From Zygnema cylindricum (taxonomy: Eukaryota > Streptophyta > Zygnematophyceae > Zygnematales > Zygnemataceae), in the NCBI GenBank assembly GCA_037447655.1, contig JBBHKE010003142.1:55280-90910 (forward strand): DNA of 35,631 nucleotides, given 5' to 3'. The stretch's first letter is position 1; every line of letters begins with the position of its first letter. Under the pieces are notes generated by a model. It had not been told where the DNA came from. It did not search any database and saw nothing but the letters and a program-made list of their open reading frames with translations. Position numbers and translations under genes: made by a program. Shown piece after piece: positions 1 through 20,787 of this stretch.

Positions 1-910
1 AATCGGGAAGGAGGAAAGATTTTGCTACTTAAAACTATTGGATGAGAATCTAAAAGTAAGGGATGAGAGCAGAGTGATGTCTGAACACCCCTACGGTAAG
101 CACTGTTTGCAATGGGAATGCCTGAGTCAGCAAGGTAATTATTATTGGACGACAGGATCTTCCCCATCGACAGAGCGAGAAATTGGTAGGCAACGTGGGG
201 ACGGGGTTAGGTGGAAAAGACCGGATCTACGGCCAGAGAGCAAAAGATTTGGAGAGCAAAAACGAATGCTCGAGAAGTGGACTGCCGCAGGTAGGGGACA
301 AGGTGGGACGCCTGGAAGTACGGAAAATCGCAAAGACGGTTTTTGTCTTGCCGGGCGGGATATAGACCGTACACTATTTACGCTCAAACATTTACAGGAA
401 ACCGTTTTGAGCAATAAGGCCATTGCTCCATCGAGGGCCAAAAGGGGCGAAAAGTATTCATTTGAAAACCTCTTTCATCGAATGGGCAGTTTATGGCCGT
501 AGGATTCCCTAAATATTCTCATCTAAACGGTCAAAATCTTCCAAATCATAGCACACGTCTTTGAAACGACTATACTTGGCTCGTGACGGAGCGGAGTCCT
601 TAAAACAAACCATCGAGACCGGCAAGAATCACCCGATCTTGCCCGTAAAACCGTCGATAGTCCGGACAATCTCCACATCTAGCAGTTCATGGAAAAAATC
701 TTCGTTCTGGTTTCATCTGCATGTTCAGTCCGTACATCCTGGCTCGTAACTTCGCACGAGTTGTCCCCCATGCGGCGAACTCTGTAATAAAATGTTTGTC
801 GCGTGGGATAAATTCCTCCTAGAAGACTTTTTGGGTGTACCTCTTAATAGACGACTGTACTATACGCGTACTGTACAATATAGTAAAACGAGCACGACAT
901 GCGTTTATGG
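1..910. other. No recognised gene
   Basis: One plus-strand frame at 38-502 could encode 154 residues, rich in R, G and K, with no motif I recognise and no nearby splice or promoter support. The remainder has no coding or repeat structure I can name. Confidence 0.4.
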
Positions 911-1131
911 TACACCATCGATCGTATTTAGCGTGTATGTTTTTTTTGCCACTTAAAACATCTTTTCTCCGTACATACATGTCGGATTGTGGATTTGACG
1001 GTTGCGATTGAAAGGTTGTATTCTCAGCTTACGAATGGCGGTCTTAAACTGAAAATTGGACAAATGTGTAAGGAGAAAATATGTTTTAAGAGACAAAAAA
1101 AACATACACGCTAAATACGATCGACGGTGTA
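911..1131. mobile_element. TA-flanked MITE, copy 1
   Basis: This 221-bp non-coding element has long terminal inverted repeats. The left end reads CACCATCGATCGTATTTAGC and the right end is its near complement, ending GATCGACGGTG, with TA on both sides. Subterminal blocks (GCCACTTAAAACATCTTTTC on the left, GAGAAAATATGTTTTAAG on the right) extend the inversion. TA duplication suggests Tc1/mariner (Stowaway-like) mobilisation. The central sequence resembles the copies at 11015, 16671 and 27965. Confidence 0.85.
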
Positions 1132-1291
1132 CAGTAAACCGTCAATCGCTATTAGAGTAAAGGAATAAAAAGCGTAAAAAAAATATTAGTGTTATTAACA
1201 CTAATCGGGATTTTTTTTTTCGTAAAAAATATATATATACTAAGCCTCGAATCGGCGTCATCTCTCTGTTTCGTAAAAACGATATTATGAA
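1132..1291. repeat. Degraded MITE-end fragment with palindrome
   Basis: Bases near 1135-1160 resemble a TA-MITE end (ACCGTCAATCGCTATTAGAG). At 1187-1207 there is a palindrome, ATTAGTGTTATTAACACTAA, also found in nearly the same form at 5310-5331. This looks like the remains of a second element of the same family. Confidence 0.45.
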
Positions 1292-1962
1292 TTAGGGTAT
1301 GGTTACATCAGACGAAAAGTGAGGTTTAATACATAATTTTGTACTTGCCCGTACTATGCCGTACTATATTTCGTGAGTTTCTTGAACACAACATTACAAA
1401 AAAAAAGATTACGATTCTCCAAGTATCCGGGAGAAGACGTCGACCGTCCGATTACATTTTGGTCTTCATCTGCGAAGCAATTGCTCCTTGCGCCTCTGTA
1501 TTGGTGAACCCACCTCGCGGAGGTGGGTTCACCAATACAGAACCAGTCAATTCACTACACCTGGACGATAGACACGTGCGTCGATGAAAAATAAAAAATT
1601 TCACACGCCCCCACAGTCACGAGCCTTCGGACAAAGTGACCGTAAAATCTTTGCCGAAAAGAAATACGGTTTTTTCCTGAAAGTCAGCAGAGTGTGGGAG
1701 ATCTTTGAGGTACATTGACGCGGTACACTTGCGAAGTACACGTACGAAGTACGCAAGTACGGATTTGCATACGAAAACGGTTGATTTTCAAATCTTTGCG
1801 ATTTTAGAGATTTGATCGTCGACTTACGTGGAGTCACTCAAAAAAAAACACGTATGTAAAAACCTATTTACAGACGATACGTGATGTAACCGAGGCCTCT
1901 GTAATACAGAAATTTTGATGTCCGTACTATTACAGAGACCTCCTGATGTAACCATACCCTAA
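1292..1962. mobile_element. 671-bp TIR element, non-autonomous
   Basis: The ends are perfect 20-bp inverted repeats, TTAGGGTATGGTTACATCAG. The flanks ATTATGAA (1284-1291) and GTTATGAA (1963-1970) look like an 8-bp target duplication with one mismatch, as in hAT elements. A TTA/TAA reading as in PIF/Harbinger cannot be excluded. A subterminal inverted repeat lies at about 1890-1937 (GAGGCCTCTGTAATA against TATTACAGAGACCTC). No transposase frame is present. The element contains the perfect hairpin at 1496-1540. Confidence 0.8.
1496..1540. repeat. Perfect hairpin, 21-bp stem, GCG loop
   Basis: The left arm (1496-1516) starts CTGTATTGGTGAACC and ends CACCTC. The right arm (1520-1540) is its exact complement, and the loop is GCG. 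It follows the phrase TGCGAAGCAATTGC. A similar phrase precedes a CTCGCGAG-centred palindrome at 21057. Confidence 0.95.
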
Positions 1963-2675
1963 GTTATGAATCAAAACGACAGAAAATAATTGTAACTTTA
2001 GGACATGCAAAAGTACCCTAATTTGCATCTCGTTCCAACTTTTAATGTACTACAGTTTGTTGTCTTGCGCGTTTCGACCTACTTTTGCATCACTCCAACT
2101 CATTATCAAACTTTACTGAAATCACTTCTCGAGGCGATTTTAGTTAAAGCAACAAGTTACAAGCGAATAGAAGACATTTTGGCACGCGTCACACGCTTTT
2201 GTAACAAAACAGTACGCGAAGTAAAAAAAAACCCCACTGTCCGTTTCTAGTCTGTACATACTTTTTCCCGTTCGGGTCGTGGAGGGGTTTCGACTTTCGA
2301 CTTTCGAGCAACGGATGCCGAAGAAAAGAAATGAAAACCGGAAACTTTGGTATGCATCATGCACACCATCCCCTCCTAGATTCATGTGTACGTGTTGGAA
2401 ATACCGTACACCTACGATAAGATTTGCTGGTTTAGCACTTTAGCCGTTCAGGGCATAGTTAAAATGTGCGAAAATAATTGGAAACGCCATATTATGCTCG
2501 AATACGCGTCTAGTACGGAGAAATCACATATAGAGTTTCCATTTTGTTCTTGCACATTTGAATTACGGCTTAGGGTTTTGGCTTGAACTTCGAGTCTTGC
2601 ACGCGATTGTTATTTGGGGCAGTGTAGCGTTGGCTTTTAGTACTGCTCTCTTCTTCCCTGGTTGTACTTGTCGCT
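1963..2675 (+). promoter_or_regulatory. Upstream region of dapL
   Basis: This is the interval between the 671-bp element and the dapL start codon. It probably holds the promoter and 5' UTR. I see no convincing TATA box or named site. A short frame at 2005-2250 is unrecognised. Confidence 0.4.
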
Positions 2676-12099
<9,424 letters not shown>

Positions 12100-12150
12100 A
12101 GTTTTCGGTGACGCTTTTTTCTGGAAAATTAAGTTTTTAAATGTAATCGA

Positions 12151-12175
12151 CAGACTAATAATAAATATAAGTCTG
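12151..12175 (+). terminator. Hairpin around dapL poly(A) signal
   Basis: CAGACT and AGTCTG arms enclose an AATAAA at 12160-12165, about 60 bases past the dapL stop. A second AATAAA lies at 12316-12321. Either could direct 3' end formation. Confidence 0.45.
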
Positions 12176-12546
12176 TTTTTTTATGTAATGGTTTCGAAAG
12201 TCGGTCTGTTGTTCGTTCTTGAAACTGATGGATAAGATGAAGTGCTTTTGATGGTGAGGCTATTCACACTAAGATTCTGTTTAAGTATTCGATGGAACTG
12301 TATGTTTGAAGGGCAAATAAAGACAAAGGTGCTCAGACTCAGTTCAAGTGGTTGAATCTGACGGTTCGGTGGTTGGCATGATGTTTTACCTTAATAACAC
12401 AGTTATTGAACTTACAATAATAATACATATTTAATATATTTTATAATAATTATTTCTTGAGAAGTATACAAAAATATTTGGGAGAAGTACATTTTTTTAG
12501 AAATTTCAAAACAAGAAGTTCAAACGACCAAAAGTTTCGCGCGCTA
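12176..12546. other. dapL downstream sequence
   Basis: This is AT-rich intergenic or 3' UTR sequence with no gene recognised. Confidence 0.4.
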
Positions 12547-13480
12547 GGGTATGTGCCCATGTAATCGGTACTTTGAAGAAGTACTTCGGAATTTAGTGAA
12601 GATACTCCTTACTACTATTCATAGCGTTCCAGTGTGCGAAAAATGAAATCGGAACTTTGAAAGGTGATGGTTTTAGACACCGGTACATCTTGTGAAGACT
12701 GAAGACGAATACAATTTTGATAATTGGTGATGTCCACAAAAACAGGGACAGTTGTAGACGTCTCATTTTACATTGTAAATGTTTAAGGGATTCTGATATT
12801 GTGACGTCATGCTCACTTGTGCCAATGTCGACGTCACTATTTCACTAACTTTTCGCCATGGCTTACAGATTTTGTTTTTTCTACTTCTCCCACTCGAGTT
12901 GCCATCAAAATATGCCCAAAGGTAATCTAAGGAATTATTTTTTCAAAGCTCATTCATTTCATACCAGTATTGTCATGTTTCAATACAAAAAGTGTAAGAT
13001 AAAGCCGATAGTGTGAGAGGGAGAGGGAGAGGCGACAATAGCGTAAAATTTTGCAGCCGTGAATGAAAGTGGAGGTCAGAGAGCCTTGCAATTTTTTTTC
13101 CGTACATGTGCATGTACATGACGGGCAATGAAAAAAACAGCGAGTACTATCCCATGTGCTAAAATCCCGATCGTGTGGCGTGTGCATGTATGTTTTTTCA
13201 TTCGTTGTTCGAGTGGTACTTTAACTAAAATAACCTCGCGAGGTGATTTTGATAAAGTTTAGATGAACTGGATTCACGTGCCCAGAGGTCGAAAAGAAGA
13301 AAACGCCAAAATGAATACATAAGATGGTAAACATGGAGTACAATCGAAGTATCGAGTTGACTTTCATTGTACTGTGGTAAATGCAATTTTTTCGTACGCC
13401 AAAATATTTTCTCGTTGGGGATGGAATTTTAGAGGAAAATGACAAAAAAAACTCATACTTCAATACATGGGCACACCCCC
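12547..13480. mobile_element. 934-bp TIR element, non-autonomous
   Basis: The left end GGGTATGTGCCCATGTA and right end TACATGGGCACACCCCC are inverted repeats with two mismatches. They are flanked by CTA and TTA, consistent with a 3-bp target. The ends resemble those of the 4154-bp element at 19982 (GGGTACGTCCCCATGT). It contains the palindrome ACCTCGCGAGGT at 13233-13244 inside a longer imperfect inverted repeat. No transposase frame was found. Confidence 0.65.
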
Positions 13481-14399
13481 TTAGCCGTACTTAGAAATAA
13501 TGTCAACAACACTATTACAGGACTAAACATAATCCCTCTTGTCTCCTTGGACTGTATTAACATCATACATTTTAATTTCGTAATTGTATTTATAATTACT
13601 TTAATTGATTTTGCAGACCCTGTATACAGGTGGTTGTTGAAAATTAGAGTACAAAATTCCAAAAGCAAATTTAATGGTAAAACTAAAAAAAAAAACCAAC
13701 CAATAACAACCTTGCTTATCCTTTTTGTTTGCTTCCCTCCACATGTAGTTTTTAAGTTTTAGCATTGCCGCCCCTTTTTGTTCCCATGGACTCAGAGGTT
13801 GACCATCGCGCTATTTAATAAAGTCGGTATATCAATCTTTCAAAGCTAGTCAATCAATTTTCGATTGGGAGATGAATGCCAAAAAACATTGTGGACCGTG
13901 ATCTCTTTCTGCTCCAAAACTATAATAAAACAGAATTTTTGCACGTGGATGACACACAACTTAGGTGCATGACACACAACTCCAATGATTTTGGATGACA
14001 GTTTACCACGGTACCTTGGCCCGTTAACCAATCAGGTACATGTAAATGAAACTCCACCGTTATTAGAGCTAATAACTCTAATTGAAGTGTGAGGTTAAGA
14101 CCAAAACAGCATAAACTTTTGTAGAGATAATACGTTTATGAGTCGACCCAAAATGAGTCACGTCGTTTAAACATAATTAACTTTTTCTAGTGTCGACATC
14201 AATGGTTAACTGGCTCGAATAGCGATGCGCATGTCGTGAACTACACGTGAAACGTTGCCACGTCATTTAATTGGTGGCAGTGCTTTTCTCGCCTTTGAAC
14301 ATAGAATAGCATGGGTAGTGCTAATCTGGAAAGCAGTGCAAAATAGTCAACATTGCTCGAACCTAAATTAGAATGCCAGACAAGTCCCACCAATCCAAC
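13481..14399. other. Intergenic, no gene seen
   Basis: This stretch is AT-rich with short unrecognised frames. A palindrome GTTATTAGAGCTAATAAC at about 14060-14077 recalls the MITE terminal block. Confidence 0.4.
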
Positions 14400-16376
14400 A
14401 AGATAGATTGACATCGACAGTTACCACGCGCAAGTTGCGATCTTTGCAGAAGACGTTCGACTGCTACACCTTGTGTCGCTATTTGCCAACGCATTTAACA
14501 CAGTTAGACGTAATGCTATCTTTCGAGAGTTAAGGCATGCTCCATCTCCGATTAACCACATTTTTTCCTTTTGTGCGTGCCTTTTATTGTCGTCCAAGCC
14601 CCCTCATCTTTCCTCTTGGCGGTCCCTTTGGTGATGCTGCCACTTTAGAATCTGCGACTGGCACTCGAAAGGGTGATCCTTTGGGGGCACCCCTTTTTGC
14701 ATTGGGTCACCTTCATGCACTACGAGACACTGCTACGGCTTTTCCTGGTTGTTTACTCCCCTCGATTGTGGATGATACGCATATTGTAAGGCCCCGAGAC
14801 CAAGTTTTGCCTGCCTTCACCCATTTTGCAGAGGAACTTTCTAAGATTGGTTTATCGGTTAACCCATCTAAGTGTGTAGCGTGGTGCCCCCAAGGCTTAC
14901 CTTCCGACTACCCCATCCATATTGATTTCCGAATTGCGTCTTCAACAGAGGGAATTAAAGCTTTAGGATCCCTTATTAAAGCTCCATCCTTTGTGAACCA
15001 AGTTGTTACAGATGCTTTGTTGGAGGACCTATTGCACTCTGATGACCTTTCTAAGCTCTCCGACTCCCAAGCGGCTTTTGCAATCCTCACCCGTTGTTTG
15101 CTCAACGTCCTCTTTATCTTATTAGGACTGTCCCACCAACGACTCCGTTTTTGTCTTCTCTTAAGGACTTTGACGACAAACTCTTTAGCGTACTCCACCA
15201 CCTCGTTGGGCATGGGATTTTTGATCGGCCAAAGGGTTTGTTTGCCCGCCAACAAGCATATCTCCATATTTCCAATGGCGACTTAGGTTTGATTCATGTG
15301 GCTAGAGTTGCTCCGGCGGCATATTTGGGTAGTTGGTCTCTAGTGGCACCTACCATCACCTCTCGATTTATCGTCGATGACGTTCCAATTTTGGCCCACG
15401 TCGTCCCTAAGGTGGAGTAAAACCTTTTGCCTTTTCATGAGAATCTTCTATCCGCGCGTGCACTCCTCCCACCTGATGCAAGAAACCAGGTTCCACCCTT
15501 TCAAACTTGAATTTCTGACAACAACATTCATCTCCAACAACGTATAACTGAGCAATTGGTAGCCGTTGAATTCCATAAACTTTTAAGCGCCCTACCTTCT
15601 GCTCAATCGGGTGCTCGACTGCGTTCGTGTTCTGCGTTCGTGTTCGTGTTATGCGTTCGTGTTATGGGCCAGGGGCTGGTGCGTGGCTGCAAGCCACACT
15701 GTTTTTTTCGACCCTTCGTCTAATGTCCGACCAGTTTATATCTGCCTTACGTCTTTGTTTAGGTTTGCCTCACCCTGCGCTTCTTGGGCGACCCCGTTGT
15801 GTTTGTAATCAACATATAGACTCGGACAAGATTCATCTACTCCGTTGCTCTAGGGGCGGTGAACGTACTATTGCTCATGATTTGGTTCGCGACTCAATTG
15901 CTGCAATTGGCACCGACGCAGGCTACACCGTGAGGCGCGAAGTTTCTCATATACTACCTCCTCGCTCCCAGTCTAACGGCCTTAGAAGTCCTCGGGTTCA
16001 TTTGGTTTTCCTCCATGGGGCTGGGATGACTTTGGGTGATGTGGTTCTCACGGAACCGACTGGGACCCACGTTTCTTCTCGCGCGGCGATACATACGGGT
16101 GTGGCGGCTCGGGACGCAGCAACTTCTAAGGAAAGAGATTACGCTCACCGAGACCCGGCGGACCAATTTGTGCCATTTGCCGCAAAAAAAATCGGTACTT
16201 TGGACAAGTCCTTTGATGATTTCCTCCGCGACTATGCAAAGAAAACATTTGAGACCCGGGGTCCGGGAAGCCCTCCCCCGAGCCGTCTTTTTGCGGTTTA
16301 CCGTCAACGAGTATCAATAGCTCTTCAAGGAGCGCAAGCCGCGGCCCTTCTACGGAGCACGGTGGCGGATGACTGA
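14400..16376 (+). pseudogene. Broken non-LTR retroelement: RT and C-terminal region
   Basis: A reverse transcriptase region is spread over several frames. FANAFNTVRR (about 14478) is followed by a frame change near 14565, then GTRKGDPLGAPLFALGH and the catalytic-type LPSIVDDTHIV. Another frame change near 15100 leads to SLKDFDDKLFSVLHHLVGH. The C-terminal part (15627-16376) has GPGAGAWLQA, then CVCNQHIDSDKIHLLRCSRGG (a Cys/His cluster), then a conserved region resembling the endonuclease-like tail of plant and algal elements of this type. The N-terminus is missing. Tandem GCGTTCGTGTT units at about 15620-15665 disrupt the join. Product would be dead; family assignment is by pattern. Confidence 0.8.
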
Positions 16377-16670
16377 CGGGGCCTCCTAGATCTTCCACTA
16401 AGGGATCCAATCCACATCCACGATCTTCGGGGGTGTGGAGTTTAGTTTGTTAGGGTTGAATAGTATTTCCCTTTGTTTAGTGTCATCTTTAGTAAATTTG
16501 CTTCGTTTTGGCAGTTATTTTACTTATATTTGGTGTCTTCACATGTTTTCTTACCTTAGTTTCCTTTGGCTATTCTTTAGCATTAAGCGTCTATTTCCTC
16601 TTTTTGAACCCCTTTGTACCTTGATGGATTTTTCCATCGCACTTTTTGAAATAAAGTTTTCTTTCTCTTC
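16377..16670 (+). other. 3' UTR-like tail of the retroelement
   Basis: This T-rich stretch ends with AATAAAG (about 16650) just before the truncated MITE. It is probably the retroelement 3' tail. No clear poly(A) or target duplication is visible. Confidence 0.45.
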
Positions 16671-16876
16671 TATTAGTGTTAATAATCTTTTCGCCACTTA
16701 TAACATTTTTTCTCCGTACACACTTGTCCGATTTTAAATTTGAGACCGCCAATCGGAAGGTGAGAATCTTACCTTTCAAACGCAGCCGTCAGATCCAAAA
16801 TCCGACATGTGTGTACGGGAAAAAGTTGTTTGAAGAGACGAAAAAAACATTAGCACTAATAGCGATACACGGTGTA
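16671..16876. mobile_element. TA-flanked MITE, left end truncated
   Basis: The right end reads ACTAATAGCGATACACGGTG plus TA. The left end starts inside the family consensus at TATTAGTGTTAATAATC and lacks about 16 terminal bases. The internal order is reversed relative to the copies at 911 and 11015. Confidence 0.8.
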
Positions 16877-17979
16877 GAGTCCTAAGGAAACTGGTCATTT
16901 ATGTATACAAGGACTAAGATAGGAAACCACACCTTGGCAGCAATTTTATTTTTTAGAATATTTTCTCTTTATATGCATACCAAAGCAAACTGCACAGATA
17001 TAATCAGACAAACAGCTGACAGACAGCAAAACACAGAGCAAAACCTGGGCTGTACAGAGACAGCAAAGCTTCAATAAACAGCATGTAAAGAATAAGGGAT
17101 CTTAACAAGTAAAAATAAAACCAACATTGGAACTGTAACCTACATATTAAATACTGAATAAATGTGAGTGGGGGCGAATATGTGTATTTGTTCATGCTAC
17201 AAAAATCACTGAACCCAAAAACTCTCCATTGCTATTTTTAAATTTGGTAAAAACATGTTCTTAGCATGCTATGAAGAGTGCCTCAATACTGCCACATACA
17301 ATAGCTCATTTTAACTCTGTCCTCGTCACATGATATACAAAATTCTTCATTTTCTTCAATTCTAATTGCTGTCTAATAGTGCCAAACACTCAGGCTTATC
17401 ATGTCAATTCTTGTTGAGAAATCTGCCTTTCCGGCTCCTTCAAATTGCTGAAATCCATGGTACAATATATTACAAAACTAGACTAAAACCGAATAATCCG
17501 GTTCTGCCTCAGGTTTAAGCTAAATGAATATCAACACAGCTTAGCAAACAGTTTGCCCTGTCCCTAAACTTCAAAAACGATGTTCAGCCATTTGGCCATT
17601 CGTAATTCCATCGTCTTTCACGTAAAAACAAGACATGTCTGACTAATCTAAACTTAAGCTGAGCAATGCTACCTTATTTGTTCTGAAGCTACCTTTGTTT
17701 TTGAATGAGACTGTCCAACTCCACCTCTACACTTTCTTTTTAACTTTACAAAAACAATGAATAAAAGAATGAACTAGACAAAGAATGAAGAAATCAATTA
17801 AATTTCTGAGCACGTAAACAGAACCGACTTACCACAAAAGTTCTTCTGCATATACCTTTCAGTTGAAACTCCAGCTAAAACCAGAATATATGTATATACA
17901 TGACTTCCACATTTGAGAGACTTTTCCTGCAATTAAGCCTCCACATTGGGAAAAACATTCCTTTGACCAAAACCTTTTA
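16877..17979 (-). other. Phosphatase 3' flank, probable 3' UTR
   Basis: No coding region is recognised. On the minus strand an AATAAAAT sits at about 16944-16951, roughly 1 kb past the phosphatase stop, and could be its poly(A) signal. Confidence 0.4.
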
Positions 17980-18960
17980 TTATTTCTTCGATGCAATCCT
18001 GTCGAGCACCACACGAACATCCTCGCTAGAGCTCGCCAGAGTATGCAGACGTGGCAGAAGGTCAAGAAGCTCCCTGTCATTGGGGTTATCGATAAAAGTC
18101 GTGACAGGAAGCGCATTCTCAGGATGAAAAAGGTACGAGTGTGGACTGTTGTCAATAATCACAACATTGTTCAAATTTCGTCCGAGCACTGCCAAATCCT
18201 TCACATAGTTTCCTTCAAAAGGACAGCAAGCTTCTCGAAAGAGACGATGAGCGATTACACTATTATGATCCAAAATGTCAAGCAGAGGGTCAGCATATTT
18301 GCTCAAACTGGCTGTAAAAAGCACCACTTCAAAAACTTCCCCTGCTGCTCTCATGAATGCGTCCACCCAAGGACGTTTCAACACGTGTACGTCTGTCGCC
18401 TGCGATTCTATCTCTACCGAGAGCACATAATCCGCACGTGTGACTGGCTTGAAGGAGGAGTGCACAAGCGTCTCGTCGAGGTCAAGAACCAGCGTCTTCC
18501 GGCCAATATGGCGGTCAGCCATGGGAGGGAGGAGCGCAGAGAGAGGACGACGAGGAGGAGGAGCGGGAGGTGAAGGAGGAAGCTTCTTGGAACGAGCAGC
18601 ATAACGGACAGGTGGCGGCTGGACAGAGGCTGGCTTGAGACAGTAGAGAATGCTTCTCCAAAGACGAGCACTGCGCTCGTCAAAGTCAGCAGCTGGTAAA
18701 AGTTTTCCAGCTTCAGGCGGCCGGCTAAGATTGGTTCCGACAGAGACCTTCTGGATACTGCCAGGGTAAAGGCTTTCCAGTCGAGGAGAGGAGCTTTGTA
18801 AACATTTTTCTTGGTTTATTTCCTGTAAAACTGTTCCGCTCTTCGCGTCTTCATGCTGGCATTCTCCTCCGGCTGCCATGGCGACAGCACAGTTGAGAGT
18901 TTTGCAAGGAGAAAGTGCCGGAATGGGTGACACGCGGCCGAAGTCTGTGAGAAGAGACAT
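17980..18960 (-). CDS. SCP/FCP-like (NIF domain) protein phosphatase, intronless
   Basis: This 326-aa protein belongs to the HAD-type CTD phosphatase family, whose members remove phosphate from phosphoserine, for example on the RNA polymerase II tail. The ATG at 18960 is the first methionine in frame (upstream codons stay open but without ATG). Residues 1 to about 145 are low complexity and proline-rich. The catalytic domain begins GRKTLVLDLDETLVHSS (DxDxT nucleophile), then RPWVDAFMRAAGEVFEVVLF, TASLSKYADPLLDILD, YVKDLAVLGRNLNNVVIIDN and DNPNDRELLDLLPRL, which is complete for the family. It lacks introns although neighbours have many, which may indicate a retrocopy. A 4154-bp transposon sits about 1.0 kb upstream of the ATG. 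Exact substrate is unknown. Confidence 0.9.
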   Translation of the reverse strand: MSLLTDFGRVSPIPALSPCKTLNCAVAMAAGGECQHEDAKSGTVLQEINQEKCLQSSSPRLESLYPGSIQKVSVGTNLSRPPEAGKLLPAADFDERSARLWRSILYCLKPASVQPPPVRYAARSKKLPPSPPAPPPRRPLSALLPPMADRHIGRKTLVLDLDETLVHSSFKPVTRADYVLSVEIESQATDVHVLKRPWVDAFMRAAGEVFEVVLFTASLSKYADPLLDILDHNSVIAHRLFREACCPFEGNYVKDLAVLGRNLNNVVIIDNSPHSYLFHPENALPVTTFIDNPNDRELLDLLPRLHTLASSSEDVRVVLDRIASKK

Positions 18961-19981
18961 GGTTGAAGGTGTAGCTTCAATTGGTTGCCGTGGTTTAGTG
19001 TTTGGCGACAGGCGCCCGCCTGCGATTACTTGCGACCGCTTGCGACCGTCAGCATGAGGACATTCGAAAGGGTAGGGCAATTGGCACCTTTGGAACGCGT
19101 TTACGTGGCCTACACATAGTACAGTGGCAAGTAAAAATATGCCACGTGGTGGAGAATCCCATTTCGGTTTACAGCGCGTTTCGAGGGCGTGAAACGCACA
19201 GGAGAACAGGAAAAGATACGAGAACTGTACGGATTACGTGGGAAAACTGCCGCAAGTGGACGTCCGAGGGAAGGGACAGTGGGACACCAGATGTTGCTGG
19301 CAATCCCCCCTATAGGACTGTTGTATCCGTAGGCTTCTGTCGTTTTCGTGGAGATTTTAGGGCTTCGTGAGTTGTGACATCAGACATCTAGATACTTAAA
19401 CATCTAGGGCCATAAAGATCGATTCCCTCCGCACTTCAAAACTTCCATGTGATAACGAAATTACATAACAAATTCGTACACATAGAAAAATCCGTGACGT
19501 GAAGACCTTTGACAAATGACGAAACTGCTGAAGCATCATAATTTATAAGTTGTGACTTGTGAGCTAAATGTCGGTCTGTCGCTAACACGCGCTACGAGCC
19601 CATTACACGATACACCGACCGTACGTTTTATGCAGATTCCAGAGATAATCTCTGGTGCAGAGAATCAAGTCAATATTTTGTAAAGTCTGATATAGACGTT
19701 GATGTTAAGTAGCTCGATTGGAGTGCAGTCGTACCGTTGATATACATGCAACAATGCTTCGTGAATACCGCTACAGTAATCTTGCTAGTATACCGCTAGC
19801 CGTTATTAGTGCTGAAGTTTTTTTGCCAACTTTCAAACAAATATGTACGCATGACACATTAGTCGGTCGGTCGGTTGTCGGTCCAATCCGTGAAGCCATG
19901 CGAGACAATTCTAGCATATAACACGGTTGCTCGTTACACCCTTGAGAACCACACGTATTCGATTGAACTTCACAGGGGTTA

Positions 19982-20785
19982 GGGTACGTCCCCATGTGGC
20001 TAACGGTATGTCCCCATGTACTTGGAACTTAGCGAATTTACTTTGTTTTTTAGCGCAGATCCGTCGGACCCGGATTTCAAGCGTCCTTATGTCTGTAAGG
20101 ACGAAATTGTAACTTACGCTTGTGACGACTGTATACGTCGACAGTACCTGTGACGGTTGTCAACGTCTATAATCTGTGGTCGCACGTTATTTTTTGGAAC
20201 TGATTGTGACGTCGCATGTCTTACCGTGACATTGTAGACGTACCGCCTTCCAGCCTGTGCCGTTTCACGGTTGACGAAGATGCGCTTTGCCTTTGCGTCT
20301 CCTGTCCGATCGACGTGAAATGGCATCAGAATTTGAAGACCCCTGCAAAAAAAAAATCCGTACTGGACGAAAACGGACAAAATCAAACAAATTGTGTACT
20401 TTTTTTTGTCGTATTGGACTGCAAACGGACAAAACATAGCGAGCTTTGAACTTTTCTTTGTCCTTGGAAATCATATGAAAATTTTCGAAAATTACGACAC
20501 GTGCGACTATATGTTCCTATTTGTTTTTCGAAAATACCTAGTTTTAAAACACATCGCGCATGTGTTTTAAACGTAAGGTTGATGATGGCGTTTTTTGTCG
20601 TGGAAGTGGGTCAAAAAACACAAGACGACAAATTTTCGTACATCCTAAGTTTGAGGATGACGCAAATTGTACTCTACAAATTTGCGATTCCTTCGTACAG
20701 TTACAACTTACGCAGTACGGCGCTAAGTTGTACAGAAAAACGACAGAAAAAAACCCTTACTTATGCACATGGGGACATAGCCTAA
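19982..20785 (+). mobile_element. Subelement A inside the 4154-bp element
   Basis: This is an about 804-bp unit with its own right end ACATGGGGACATAGCC at 20767-20782. Its left end is doubled: a second GGTATGTCCCCATGT occurs at about 20008. The body recurs at 22808-23370 and, inverted, at 23386-24135. Short open frames in it are not conserved as proteins. Confidence 0.7.
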
Positions 20786-20787
20786 GA

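Noticed and set aside
38-502. 154-codon frame near the window start
   Set aside because: No recognisable domain, splice signals or homology from memory; kept only as an unrecognised region.
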